64,000 nt of DNA from positions 22,914-86,913 of the forward strand of contig CAYJLG010000007.1 in assembly GCA_964371035.1 (NCBI GenBank), given 5' to 3'. The position numbers were made by a program, and so were the translations under genes. This stretch comes from UBA1535 sp964371035. GTDB taxonomy: Bacteria; Bacillota; Clostridia; Tissierellales; Sedimentibacteraceae. Each line of letters opens with the position of its first letter. The stretch's first letter is position 1. Shown one piece after another: positions 27,931-37,024 of the stretch. A model generated the notes under the pieces. It worked only from the letters and a program-made list of their open reading frames with translations. It was not told the origin of the DNA and searched no databases.

Positions 27931-30045
27931 ATGCAATTATCAATTGGAATGATTGTAAAAAATGAAGAAAAATATTTGGATGAATGCTTGACAGCACTTA
28001 GGCCTATTTTGGATGCTCTACCGAGCGAACTAATAATTGTTGACACAGGCTCTACCGACAAAACAGTAGAAATAGCTAAATCACATACAAAAAAAGTTTA
28101 TCATTTTAAATGGATAGACGATTTTGCTGCTGCAAGAAATGAAACACTTAAATATGCTACGGGTGAATGGTATATGTTTGTGGATGCAGATGAAATATTG
28201 CAAGATGCTACTGAGATAATTGAGTTTTTCACATCTAAAGAATATAAAAAATATGATTGTGCGAGATATTATATAAAAGATTTTAATTCGGAAGATAAAG
28301 ATATATTTACCAAAGATTTGATGCATAGAATGTTTAAGCGTACTGATGCCACACGATTTGTGGGACTTGTACATGAATATATATCTGTAGGCAAAAATCG
28401 TGCTATACTTAGCGATACCATATTTAATCATTATGAATATATGATGACTTCAAGAGAAGAAGTCGAGGCTAAAGCAGATAGAAATATAAATCTTATGCTG
28501 AAGATGACGGAAACAAATGATGATCCTAATCTAAGAAAACATATAGCGGAATCATATAGATTTAAAGGTGACATAGAAAAAGCTATCGAGCATCTTTTGA
28601 TAGGACTTGACTTGATTGAGACTAAATCTTTTTCTGTAGTAAGATTGGCTCTTACAGCGACTTTGATATGCTACTATAATTCTTCTAATCAACATAATTT
28701 GGTTATAGATACTTCGAAAGAATACTTTAAACTAAAAAAAGAAGACTATGCCTGTGATATAGATGTGTTTTACTCTGTTGCCGTATCATCTTTTTCTACG
28801 CATTTGTATCAAGAGTGTATGCATGCATTTGAGCAGTATGTCAGGCTGTATTTTTTGATTACTGAAAACAAACTACATTCAGATGATCAGTATATTCGTT
28901 CTATTTCAAATGCGCATTACGACTCACTTATCAAACTATCTACCTCTGCTATACAGTCAAATATCACACTTAATAAACTTGATGATGCTCTAAAGATATT
29001 AAATAATGATAGGTTAGTTGACTATACAAAAATTACGGATTACGAAACATATATGAAGTTACATTTCAAAATAATGCACAACACGAGTGACTACTCAAAC
29101 CTTGAAAGATTGTATAACACTTTCATAGGAATAGGCAAACATGCACAAGATTTATTTGAAGTGAAGTTAGAAGCCCATATCACAAATGATGCATATGATG
29201 AAAAAGGTTTAGTAGAAATTTGTAGTAATTTTGACAGAGATACTCGATATGTAAAATATATGAAACTTAGACAGATGCATTATGATGGTAACCCTGATTT
29301 GAGAGAGGAAGTTTTAGAGTTTATATCTTCGACGGATGCATTTGAGTTTAAATATTTTCATATAATCGGGTTTATGATTGAGTGTAATATAGCATTTTCA
29401 ATACTTAAAGGCAAGATGAGTGAAAGTAATTTTGTAAATATAATAGATGGATTGGCAAAACTTAGTAGGAAGAAATTCCTCCTAAAAGTGAATGCATATG
29501 ATATAACCATAGACAATATAGATGATTTGAATTATTGTATGAAAATATGTGGCATAGCACTTCGCTATGCGAAAGAGAGCGAATACAAAATATGTGCCGA
29601 CATCAGCTCAAAATATATCGAATGTTATAAAAATTTTGCAGATTTTTGCTATAATGCAGAAGCCTTGACAGAAGAATATATAGAGTTGGCACCGAAAAAT
29701 ATACAGTTTGGATTTTATTTTTCGAAAGCATTTGACTATAAGAATTCTAATGAAATATCTCTATATGTCAAGTATCTAAAACATACGCTAAAAGCTGATG
29801 AAATCTACAAAGATTTAATATCAATTTTGCTTGACAATGTAGAGATACCTGAAGAGAAGCCTATGACAGAATACGAAGAGCTGTGTTCTTCTATCAAAGA
29901 CAATATCATAAGTCTGATATCAGCGGGAAATATACTTGAGGCGAAAAATTTGTTAAATACATATAGCGGAATAAATCCGTCTGATAAAGATATAGCTGAT
30001 ATAACAATGAGAATAAATGAAAGACAAGGCAGGATAATATCATGA
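27931..30045 (+). CDS. GT2 glycosyltransferase with long helical-repeat C-terminus, probably flagellin-specific (copy 1)
   Basis: The ATG at 27931 follows GGAGG by five bases, so I reject a TTG start four codons upstream. Residues 1-90 are a GT-A domain of the family 2 type: LSIGMIVKNEEKYLDECL, IVDTGSTDKT, FAAARNETLKYATGEW and VDADEIL, where DAD is the metal-binding triad. The remaining about 600 residues are predicted helical, with TPR-like segments such as ESYRFKGDIEKAIEHLLIG. A conserved C-terminal motif with INPSDKD ends the protein. Proteins of this build glycosylate flagellin in several clostridia. The flagellin gene 2 kb downstream supports that role, which remains inference. Its stop overlaps the next start by 4 bases. 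Confidence 0.85.
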   Translation: MQLSIGMIVKNEEKYLDECLTALRPILDALPSELIIVDTGSTDKTVEIAKSHTKKVYHFKWIDDFAAARNETLKYATGEWYMFVDADEILQDATEIIEFFTSKEYKKYDCARYYIKDFNSEDKDIFTKDLMHRMFKRTDATRFVGLVHEYISVGKNRAILSDTIFNHYEYMMTSREEVEAKADRNINLMLKMTETNDDPNLRKHIAESYRFKGDIEKAIEHLLIGLDLIETKSFSVVRLALTATLICYYNSSNQHNLVIDTSKEYFKLKKEDYACDIDVFYSVAVSSFSTHLYQECMHAFEQYVRLYFLITENKLHSDDQYIRSISNAHYDSLIKLSTSAIQSNITLNKLDDALKILNNDRLVDYTKITDYETYMKLHFKIMHNTSDYSNLERLYNTFIGIGKHAQDLFEVKLEAHITNDAYDEKGLVEICSNFDRDTRYVKYMKLRQMHYDGNPDLREEVLEFISSTDAFEFKYFHIIGFMIECNIAFSILKGKMSESNFVNIIDGLAKLSRKKFLLKVNAYDITIDNIDDLNYCMKICGIALRYAKESEYKICADISSKYIECYKNFADFCYNAEALTEEYIELAPKNIQFGFYFSKAFDYKNSNEISLYVKYLKHTLKADEIYKDLISILLDNVEIPEEKPMTEYEELCSSIKDNIISLISAGNILEAKNLLNTYSGINPSDKDIADITMRINERQGRIIS

Positions 30046-32135
30046 AACTCTCCATAGGAATGATAGTGAAAAATGAAGAAAAATATCTGGATAGATGCCT
30101 AATAGCTCTACGACCTATACTTGAAAATGTGGATAGTGAGCTAATAATTGTAGATACAGGATCTACAGACAGAACAGTAGAAATAGCAAAGACGCATACT
30201 AAAAAAGTTTATTTCTATAAATGGAATGATGACTTTGCGGCTGCGAGAAATGAAACTATCAAATATGCTACGGGTGAGTGGTATATGTTTGTAGATGCTG
30301 ATGAAATACTTGTGGACGCTACAGAGATAATACAGTTTTTTAATCTTGGAATTTATAAGCAATTCGGTTGTGGCAAATATTATATAAATAACTGCTCGGA
30401 AAGTGATGAAAACAAATCATCTAAAACAACTTTGTTTAGAATGCACAAAATTACATCCGATACTAAATTTATAGGCATTGTTCATGAAATAATCATGCCA
30501 AATGGTTTAGGTGCTGCTTTATATAATACTGAATTCAAACATTATGGATATACTTATACTACTAAAGAAGAAGCAATAAAAAAAGCATATAGAAATATTG
30601 AGCTTATGATAAAACGATTAGAAAATGATATAGATTGTGCGATGCATAGAAAACAGCTTGCTGATTCTTACAATATCGCAAATAACATTTCAGAAGCTAT
30701 CAATCATATAATGATCGGTATCGAATTAGCAAAAAATGAGAACAATAGATTTATGAGTATCGTTTTATATGCAGATTTGATGTTGAATTATAGTAGGCTT
30801 AATCGCTATACAGATGTGCTTTCTGCCGCATCCGAATATTTCAACCTCAAAAATAATGAAAATGTAACAGATGTAGATATCCATTATTGCTTGATTTTTG
30901 CGTATTGTAACACGTATGAGCATAAAAAGTGTATCGAATCATACAATAAATATTGCAAACTATCGAAAAGAATCAGTGACGGTGCATTACATACGCCAGA
31001 TGAATCTCTGAGAGTAATTTTTAGTTTGACTAATCAGCGCATATTAGAATCTACCGCACTTGTAGTAGATGTATTAATCAGATTAAAGAGATATGATGAA
31101 GCAAATCAATTGTTAGATGAAAAAATTGATTTGATATCAGAAAATCTTTCTTTTGCAAGAAAAATCATTAACAAATACTTAACGATAATGGATGAAAAGC
31201 ATGATTTTTCAAGTCTTGAAATGCTATATTTAAAGTTTATAGAAACAGATGAGAAGTTACAAGATATCTTTGAGTCATGTATTGAAAACTATATGAAAAA
31301 TGATTACAAAGACAATAGAGAATTTTTAGATGCTTGCTATAACTTAAATATACCGACAAATTATTCTGAATTTTTAAAAATCAGATATGAACACAATAAT
31401 AATCAAAACAATTTGGCAGATAAAATTATAGAGTTTATATCTGATATAGATACGATTGGTGATAAATACATTGATTTGATAGGATACATGTTTGAATATA
31501 ATATACATATCTCTCATATCTATGACAAGATAGATGTAGAAAGGTTGAAAAATGTATTAAATACTTTAATATCTAAAAATAAGTCTAAATTCATCGACTG
31601 TTTAATATCATATGATTACAACCCTAAAAACTTGAAGGATAATTTTTACTATAAAGCAATTTATGAAGTAGTACTAAGATGGATTGATGGATATACTTAC
31701 GATATATGTATACAACTAATTGAAAAATACAACAATTCTTTTGATAAATACTCGAAATTCGAATATACTAAATCAGCATTATCTGATGAATATATCTATC
31801 TGATGCCTAAAGACGTAAAATTCGGATATTATTTTACTAAAGCTTTTGAGTGTAAAGAAAAAAATGATACCGTTAATTATATAAAATATTTGAATCATGC
31901 TTTAAAATCTGATAAAAACTATAAGGCTTTGATATCTAAACTCTTAGATGAAATTAAAAAAGCAGAACAACCAATAGACGAATATACTCAATTAACTATG
32001 TCAATAAAGAAAAATATATTTCAATTTATAGAAAATAAAGATTTTGCTACTGCGAAACAGCTACTTGATCAGTACAAATCAACAAATCCATCAGATCCTG
32101 AAATCCAAAAATTAGAAAATAAAATAATCCAATAA
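30042..32135 (+). CDS. GT2 glycosyltransferase with long helical-repeat C-terminus, probably flagellin-specific (copy 2)
   Basis: This 697-residue paralog is almost the same as copy 1 over its first about 95 residues (LSIGMIVKNEEKYLDRCL, IVDTGSTDRT, FAAARNETIKYATGEW, VDADEIL) but strongly diverged in the middle. It keeps the C-terminal block with TNPSDPE. It starts inside the stop codon of copy 1 (ATGA overlap), so the two are translationally coupled. It is convergent with the flagellin gene and they share a terminator. Retention of both ends suggests that catalysis and a common docking tail are constrained while the middle region reads the acceptor. Confidence 0.85.
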   Translation: MKLSIGMIVKNEEKYLDRCLIALRPILENVDSELIIVDTGSTDRTVEIAKTHTKKVYFYKWNDDFAAARNETIKYATGEWYMFVDADEILVDATEIIQFFNLGIYKQFGCGKYYINNCSESDENKSSKTTLFRMHKITSDTKFIGIVHEIIMPNGLGAALYNTEFKHYGYTYTTKEEAIKKAYRNIELMIKRLENDIDCAMHRKQLADSYNIANNISEAINHIMIGIELAKNENNRFMSIVLYADLMLNYSRLNRYTDVLSAASEYFNLKNNENVTDVDIHYCLIFAYCNTYEHKKCIESYNKYCKLSKRISDGALHTPDESLRVIFSLTNQRILESTALVVDVLIRLKRYDEANQLLDEKIDLISENLSFARKIINKYLTIMDEKHDFSSLEMLYLKFIETDEKLQDIFESCIENYMKNDYKDNREFLDACYNLNIPTNYSEFLKIRYEHNNNQNNLADKIIEFISDIDTIGDKYIDLIGYMFEYNIHISHIYDKIDVERLKNVLNTLISKNKSKFIDCLISYDYNPKNLKDNFYYKAIYEVVLRWIDGYTYDICIQLIEKYNNSFDKYSKFEYTKSALSDEYIYLMPKDVKFGYYFTKAFECKEKNDTVNYIKYLNHALKSDKNYKALISKLLDEIKKAEQPIDEYTQLTMSIKKNIFQFIENKDFATAKQLLDQYKSTNPSDPEIQKLENKIIQ

Positions 32136-32170
32136 TAAAAATCGCCGTTTTTACGGCGATTTTTATTATT
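32131..32170. terminator. bidirectional terminator between glycosyltransferase copy 2 and flagellin
   Basis: A perfect 17-bp inverted repeat (arms 32131-32147 and 32154-32170) with a six-base loop. It has a GC-rich centre and A/T-rich flanks, so it gives a U-tract in both directions. It serves both convergent genes, and its left arm overlaps the stop codon of the glycosyltransferase. Confidence 0.93.
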
Positions 32171-32179
32171 AGTTTTAAA

Positions 32180-33010
32180 TTACTGAAGTAATTGAAGAAC
32201 TCCTTGTGGTTGCATGTTAGCTTGTGCAAGCATAGATTGTGCAGCTTGGCTAAGGATGTTGTTCTTAGTGAATGCCATCATTTCTTTAGCCATGTCTACG
32301 TCTCTGATTCTTGATTCAGAAGCTTGAACATTTTCTTCAGTTACTGCTAAATTAGCTACAGTGTGCTCTAATCTGTTTTGAACAGCACCTAATTTTGCTC
32401 TTTCTTCTGAAACTAAATCTATAGCATCTGTAATCTTATCATCAACATCTAATGCTGCAGCTTGAGTACTGATATTAATTGTTGTTGTACCTGTTCCAAA
32501 TAAACCTTCAGAATCCATAGCCGAAATGTTAACTTGAATAGTTTCATCATAAGCACCAATAGCAAAAGTCATCGCTTTTCCTGTTTTATCAAAAGTTCCA
32601 TTAAGTAAAGTTTGTCCATTAAATTTAGTAGATTCTGTAACTCTATCTATTTCTTCCATCAAAGCATTAACTTCTAATTGGATTTTTTCACGGTCACCAT
32701 CTACAAAAGTACCATTTTGTGATTGCTTAGTTAATGTTTGTAATCTTTGAAGCATAGCATGAGTTTCGTTAAGTCCACCTTCAGCTGTTTGGATTAAGCT
32801 GATAGCGTCGTTAGCATTGTTTTGAGCTTGCTCTAATCCATTGATTTGAGCTCTCATTTTTTCAGAAATCGCAAGACCTGCAGCATCGTCGCCCGCTCTG
32901 TTGATTCTGTAACCTGAAGAAAGTTTTTCTAAGTTTTTGCTAAGACCTGAGTTGTTGATTGTTAAATTTCTGTGCGAATTCATCGCCATGATGTTATTTT
33001 GAATTCTCAT
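32180..33010 (-). CDS. flagellin
   Basis: Flagellin is the filament subunit, exported through the flagellar type III apparatus. The 276-residue protein has the full D0/D1 N-terminus (MRIQNNIMAMNSHRNL, LSSGYRINRAGDDAAGLAIS, LIQTAEGGLNE). It also has the D1/D0 C-terminus (SRIRDVDMAKEMM, ILSQAAQSMLAQAN, GVLQLLQ). The central part is short (about residues 140-200), so there is little or no D2/D3 domain. It holds Ser and Thr residues (for example NISAMDSEG and TTTINISTQ) that could be O-glycosylated by the flanking glycosyltransferases. The start follows GGAGG by ten bases. It is monocistronic, with its own terminator and a sigma-28 promoter. Confidence 0.97.
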   Translation of the reverse strand: MRIQNNIMAMNSHRNLTINNSGLSKNLEKLSSGYRINRAGDDAAGLAISEKMRAQINGLEQAQNNANDAISLIQTAEGGLNETHAMLQRLQTLTKQSQNGTFVDGDREKIQLEVNALMEEIDRVTESTKFNGQTLLNGTFDKTGKAMTFAIGAYDETIQVNISAMDSEGLFGTGTTTINISTQAAALDVDDKITDAIDLVSEERAKLGAVQNRLEHTVANLAVTEENVQASESRIRDVDMAKEMMAFTKNNILSQAAQSMLAQANMQPQGVLQLLQ

Positions 33011-33112
33011 TTAATAAATACCTCCATGTATTTTGTTTATCGGGCTTCCTGCCCTTGTATTTTTGTTTTCGTGATGGTACCTAATCACGAAAGAGCAATT
33101 TCCTTGCTTCTG
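33011..33112 (-). promoter_or_regulatory. flagellin mRNA leader with probable CsrA-binding hairpin
   Basis: The minus-strand leader contains two stem-loops. The first (33067-33092) has a 9-bp stem and 8-base loop. The second (33042-33054) is a GGGC/GCCC stem presenting AGGAA in its five-base loop. The ribosome binding site GGAGG (33021-33025) is the second GGA element. GGA in a hairpin loop plus GGA at the ribosome binding site is the known arrangement of the Bacillus subtilis hag leader, where CsrA represses translation and FliW relieves it. That this leader works the same way is inference. Confidence 0.6.
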
Positions 33113-33118
33113 AAATAT

Positions 33119-33145
33119 ATATCGTATGTGTTTAGAAAAAGTTTA
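33119..33145 (-). promoter_or_regulatory. sigma-28 (SigD/FliA) promoter of flagellin
   Basis: On the minus strand TAAA (33142-33145) is followed after 17 bases by CGATAT (33119-33124). This equals the sigma-28 pattern TAAA-N15-NNCGATAN. It lies about 110-135 bases upstream of the flagellin ATG. Late flagellar genes are normally read by this sigma factor. Confidence 0.8.
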
Positions 33146-33189
33146 GATAAATTTTGAAAATATTTATAAAAATTTCAAAGATAATTTTG

Positions 33190-33218
33190 ATGACTTTTTC
33201 AGAGAAAAATGGTACACT
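33190..33218 (+). promoter_or_regulatory. possible promoter of the third glycosyltransferase gene
   Basis: ATGACT (33190-33195), 17 bases, then TACACT (33213-33218) preceded by TGG, an extended -10. It resembles the element at 27860-27888, and suggests that both glycosyltransferase units are expressed alike. Confidence 0.4.
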
Positions 33219-33277
33219 TTATTTAATGTTGTATAAAGCGTTTTCACCTGTTTTAAAATATAATTTAGGAGTTTATT

Positions 33278-35371
33278 ATGCTACTTTCTATAGGGATAAT
33301 CGTAAAGAACGAAGAAGCGATTTTAGATAAATGTTTGAGTGCACTTTTGCCTGTTTTAAATCAAATCGATAGTGAATTGATAATTGTAGATACGGGATCT
33401 ACAGATAGTACTATTCAAATCGCTAAGAGATATACTAATAAAATATATGATTTCGCTTGGTGTGATGATTTTTCTGCTGCTAGAAATGAGACATTAAGGC
33501 ATGCTACTGGTGAATGGTACATGTATTTGGATGCTGATGAGATTCTTAAGACGCCTAATGAACTTATAGGATTTTTTAAATCTGATGATTTGGGAAAATA
33601 CAATTCTGCGATTTATACTATATTGAATTATCAAAAGAAAGAGGAGGATACTTATAGTATCAGTACTCCTGCACGAATTTTCAGACGTGATGAAGGTATG
33701 AAGTTTACAGGTAAAATTCATGAAGCTTTGCCTACGAAAGAACCTGTTATGTTTTTGAAGAATGTAGTTTTTGATCATTTTGGATATGTATCTGATGATG
33801 AAAGTGGAATAATAAAAAAAATACAGAGAAATATATCTCTTTTGAATCAAGAAATCGAAGCAGGTGATAATTCGCCTCGTACTATGATGCATATAGCTGA
33901 TTGTTTCATTGCACTTAAAGACTTTGAAAATTCTGTGTTTTATTTGAAATCAGGGATTAATCAAGCTAAAAAATCAAATGATAAGCACTATATATATGCA
34001 CTTTATGCCAATTTATTTGACGTATATGTCGGACAAGAGATGTATCATAAGATTGTAGATGAAGCTGATGATTATTTTAATAAAGAGGAAGTCGTAGGAA
34101 CTGATGTAGATGTATACCACCTACTTTCAAAGGCGCATTTTAACTTATATAGTTTTGAAAAGACGGTATGTTATGCTGATAAGTATAAGAAACTTAGCCG
34201 TGATATTAAGAACGAAACTTTGTTTTCATATGATTTGTTTTTAAGGTCGCCGAAGTATCTTGATGATTTTTTTGAGATTGAAAGTAATTTAATGGTTTTA
34301 TTTTCTCAAATTAAACTTAAAAAATCTGCTGTAGATAAAAAGATATTGTCTGGCTGTAATATTGGTTTGATTAAAAAGCATGGTTTGCAAGATATTTATA
34401 TCAAGGCTTGTTTAGAACTGATGAAAGCTACTAATAATTATAGTGTAGTGAAAAAATTGTTTGATGATTTTTGTATGGACTGCAGAAAAGACTTGATTTC
34501 TGAAGTAGAAAAATTTTCTAATGAAAATGTATTTGAAAAGTATGAGTTGTTTGAAAGTATCGTGTCTAATTGTTCTAAGTTTAGCAGTGATGTATATGTT
34601 AGATTATTAAACATTAGACTTGCTGATTACAAAAAAAGAAATGGTATAGACATTACTCTTTCTAAGGTTCTAAATGATGATTTTGTGATTGATGAAAGTT
34701 TGTCTGATTATATTTATTATGTAGTTAAATATAATTTACATATCGACTTGATTTCGTCTAAAGTATCGTTTAGCAAACTAGATGTAATGGTATCTGGATT
34801 GATTAAGAAATATGTAGATTTTTCTAAGTATATTTCTGGATATAACTTTGTCGAAAGTGATTCTTTGAAGTATGTTGGATTGTCTATCGAATTGCTATAT
34901 AAGTGTCTTGAAAAGATGAATTTTGCTGAAGGTGTATCAGTAACTAATGTATATGAAACGTTTTTATATTTTGTAGGGGTATATATGGATAACATATATA
35001 TGTCTTATGATATTAAGGATTTGAGTATTGCTCTGCCTGAAAGTGTGAATTTTGGCTACATGTGCATGATAGCTGAAAGTTCACTTCAAAATGGAGATAA
35101 GTCGTTATACATAAAGCAAGTGAAACAAATTCTTGCTGAGTATACGAACATGTCTGCTTTTGTTAAAACTCTTTTGGATAAGTTGACTGCAACACAAAAT
35201 AGTGAGCCTGTTTCTGAATTTGAACAGCTTGTAGCAAGTGTAAAGAAAAATATTAGTATGCTTATATCTAATAACCAACATGCTCAAGCTAGATTGATTT
35301 TGGATGAGTATATTAAAATTAATCCATCAGATCCTGACATTAAAATTTTTAATGACAACCTTTGCAAATAA
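33278..35371 (+). CDS. GT2 glycosyltransferase with long helical-repeat C-terminus, probably flagellin-specific (copy 3)
   Basis: The third 697-residue paralog is divergent from flagellin and separated from copies 1 and 2 by it. Its GT-A domain reads LSIGIIVKNEEAILDKCL, IVDTGSTDST, FSAARNETLRHATGEW and LDADEIL, with the DAD triad kept. The long helical middle is the most diverged of the three, yet the C-terminal block with INPSDPD is conserved. An AGGAG site lies upstream of the ATG. It most likely adds a further sugar to flagellin or to a glycan begun by the other copies. Substrate order is not known. Confidence 0.84.
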   Translation: MLLSIGIIVKNEEAILDKCLSALLPVLNQIDSELIIVDTGSTDSTIQIAKRYTNKIYDFAWCDDFSAARNETLRHATGEWYMYLDADEILKTPNELIGFFKSDDLGKYNSAIYTILNYQKKEEDTYSISTPARIFRRDEGMKFTGKIHEALPTKEPVMFLKNVVFDHFGYVSDDESGIIKKIQRNISLLNQEIEAGDNSPRTMMHIADCFIALKDFENSVFYLKSGINQAKKSNDKHYIYALYANLFDVYVGQEMYHKIVDEADDYFNKEEVVGTDVDVYHLLSKAHFNLYSFEKTVCYADKYKKLSRDIKNETLFSYDLFLRSPKYLDDFFEIESNLMVLFSQIKLKKSAVDKKILSGCNIGLIKKHGLQDIYIKACLELMKATNNYSVVKKLFDDFCMDCRKDLISEVEKFSNENVFEKYELFESIVSNCSKFSSDVYVRLLNIRLADYKKRNGIDITLSKVLNDDFVIDESLSDYIYYVVKYNLHIDLISSKVSFSKLDVMVSGLIKKYVDFSKYISGYNFVESDSLKYVGLSIELLYKCLEKMNFAEGVSVTNVYETFLYFVGVYMDNIYMSYDIKDLSIALPESVNFGYMCMIAESSLQNGDKSLYIKQVKQILAEYTNMSAFVKTLLDKLTATQNSEPVSEFEQLVASVKKNISMLISNNQHAQARLILDEYIKINPSDPDIKIFNDNLCK

Positions 35372-35426
35372 TGTTAAACTTAATATAACTGTTAAATAAA
35401 AAAATATTTTTTTAAGGAGACTTTAA

Positions 35427-36929
35427 ATGGAAGCAATAATTAAAAAGTATGAAGAACATCGTAAGAAAATCAAGGCATATGGTTATGTGATGAGTATAGT
35501 TAGTTGGGATTCGTCTACTACTGCTCCTGCTGATTCTTTTCCTGGAAGAGCTGAGCACATGGCTGTATTGAGTGCTGAAGCGTATAGATTGCAGACTGAT
35601 CCTGAGTTTGTTGAGTGTATTAATACTCTTTATGAAAACAAGGACAAGCTGGATAATGCGATGCTTTATGAGATTGTAAAGGCTAAGGATACTTTGGAGG
35701 AAGTGACGAAGATTCCTAAAGATGAATATCTTGCTTATAGAAAAATCATGGCGTCTAGCCAAGAAATATGGAAAAAGGCTAAACACAGCAACGATTTTGA
35801 AGCTTTTAGACCTACTCTTGAAAAGATAGTTGAATATCTTAGAAAATATGTAGTGTATATGGAAAAAGATGATTTAAAGGGATATGATATCTTACTTAAT
35901 AATTATGAGATAGGTTTTTCGACTAAGGAATACAACAAGTTTTTTGATGTGTTGAAAAAGGAACTTGTGCCTTTTACTAAGAAGGTTTTGGAAAAAGAGC
36001 TTGAGTTTTCTAAGGATTTTATTTTGAAGTTTTATGACAAGGAAGGTCAGCGTAAGTTTGCAGAGTATATCCAAGAAGTGTTGTGCTATGATACAAACAA
36101 GGGTACTATGGGTGAAAGTGAGCATCCATACACTATGGGACTTTCAACTAATGATGTAAGATATACTATCAATGTGCATGAAAATTATTTTTTAGGTACT
36201 ATTTTTGCTAATATTCACGAGCTTGGTCATGCAATAAATTCTTTGCAGGCGGATCCTTCGCTTAATAAGACTTTAGTGGGTAGACCTGCTTCTTCTGCGA
36301 TTGGAGAGTCGCAATCGAGATTTTATGAAAATATGATAGGTAGAAGTAGAAAGTTTTGGGAAGTTCATTATGGAAAGTTGCAAGAGTTTTTTGTTGAACA
36401 GCTTAAGGATGTTACTTTGGATGATTTTTACAAGGCTATAAACAGAGTTGAAAATTCACTTATCAGAATAGAGGCTGATGAACTTACTTATCCTATCCAC
36501 ATCATGATAAGATATGATATCGAGCGCATGATGATTGATGGAGAAATAGAGGTTAAGGATCTTCCAAAGGTGTGGGATGACATGATTAAGGAGTATTTGG
36601 GGCTTGATGTGCCTGAATTGAGCTTAGGAGTGCTTCAGGATGTGCATTGGTCAATGGGATTGTATGGATATTTCCCTACTTATGCTCTTGGTTCTGCGTA
36701 TGCAGCACAGATGTACAACAAGATGAGTCAAGAAATAGATGTAGATAAATCAATCGAGTCAGGAAATACTCAGGCAGTAAATGATTGGCTTAAAGAAAAA
36801 ATCCATAAGTATGGATCTACGAAGTATCCTAAGGAATTGCTTCTTATTTCTACTGGTGAAGAGTTTGATGCTATGTATTTTGTAAATTATTTGAAGGAAA
36901 AGTATTCTAAAATTTATGGTATAGATTAA
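35427..36929 (+). CDS. M32 family metallocarboxypeptidase
   Basis: This 500-residue cytosolic zinc enzyme removes C-terminal amino acids from peptides. It has the HELGH zinc motif at residues 264-268, with Glu265 catalytic, and the downstream GESQSRFYENMIGR block that supplies the third ligand. The SEHPYTMGLSTNDVR segment upstream is typical of M32 (carboxypeptidase Taq type). The length is normal. It is about 55 bases behind the third glycosyltransferase and may be co-transcribed with it, but I see no functional link. A strong terminator follows. Confidence 0.94.
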   Translation: MEAIIKKYEEHRKKIKAYGYVMSIVSWDSSTTAPADSFPGRAEHMAVLSAEAYRLQTDPEFVECINTLYENKDKLDNAMLYEIVKAKDTLEEVTKIPKDEYLAYRKIMASSQEIWKKAKHSNDFEAFRPTLEKIVEYLRKYVVYMEKDDLKGYDILLNNYEIGFSTKEYNKFFDVLKKELVPFTKKVLEKELEFSKDFILKFYDKEGQRKFAEYIQEVLCYDTNKGTMGESEHPYTMGLSTNDVRYTINVHENYFLGTIFANIHELGHAINSLQADPSLNKTLVGRPASSAIGESQSRFYENMIGRSRKFWEVHYGKLQEFFVEQLKDVTLDDFYKAINRVENSLIRIEADELTYPIHIMIRYDIERMMIDGEIEVKDLPKVWDDMIKEYLGLDVPELSLGVLQDVHWSMGLYGYFPTYALGSAYAAQMYNKMSQEIDVDKSIESGNTQAVNDWLKEKIHKYGSTKYPKELLLISTGEEFDAMYFVNYLKEKYSKIYGID

Positions 36930-36946
36930 TTAGATTAATGAATTTT

Positions 36947-36978
36947 AAAGGGGTCGAATTTAGTGGTTCGACCCCTTT
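36947..36978. terminator. terminator after the carboxypeptidase gene
   Basis: A 12-bp perfect stem (36947-36958 with 36967-36978) containing GGGGTCGAA, with an eight-base loop and flanking A and T runs. It lies between two convergent genes and can serve either strand. Confidence 0.88.
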
Positions 36979-36979
36979 C

Positions 36980-36999
36980 GGTATAGTCAAGACTATACC
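36980..36999. repeat. second inverted repeat in the convergent gap
   Basis: GGTATAGTC, AA, GACTATACC: a perfect 9-bp inverted repeat directly beside the terminator at 36947-36978. It could be an extra minus-strand terminator element for ispF or a protein site. It lacks a clear T-run. Confidence 0.5.
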
Positions 37000-37024
37000 T
37001 ATAATGTTTGTATTTCAAGAATTT

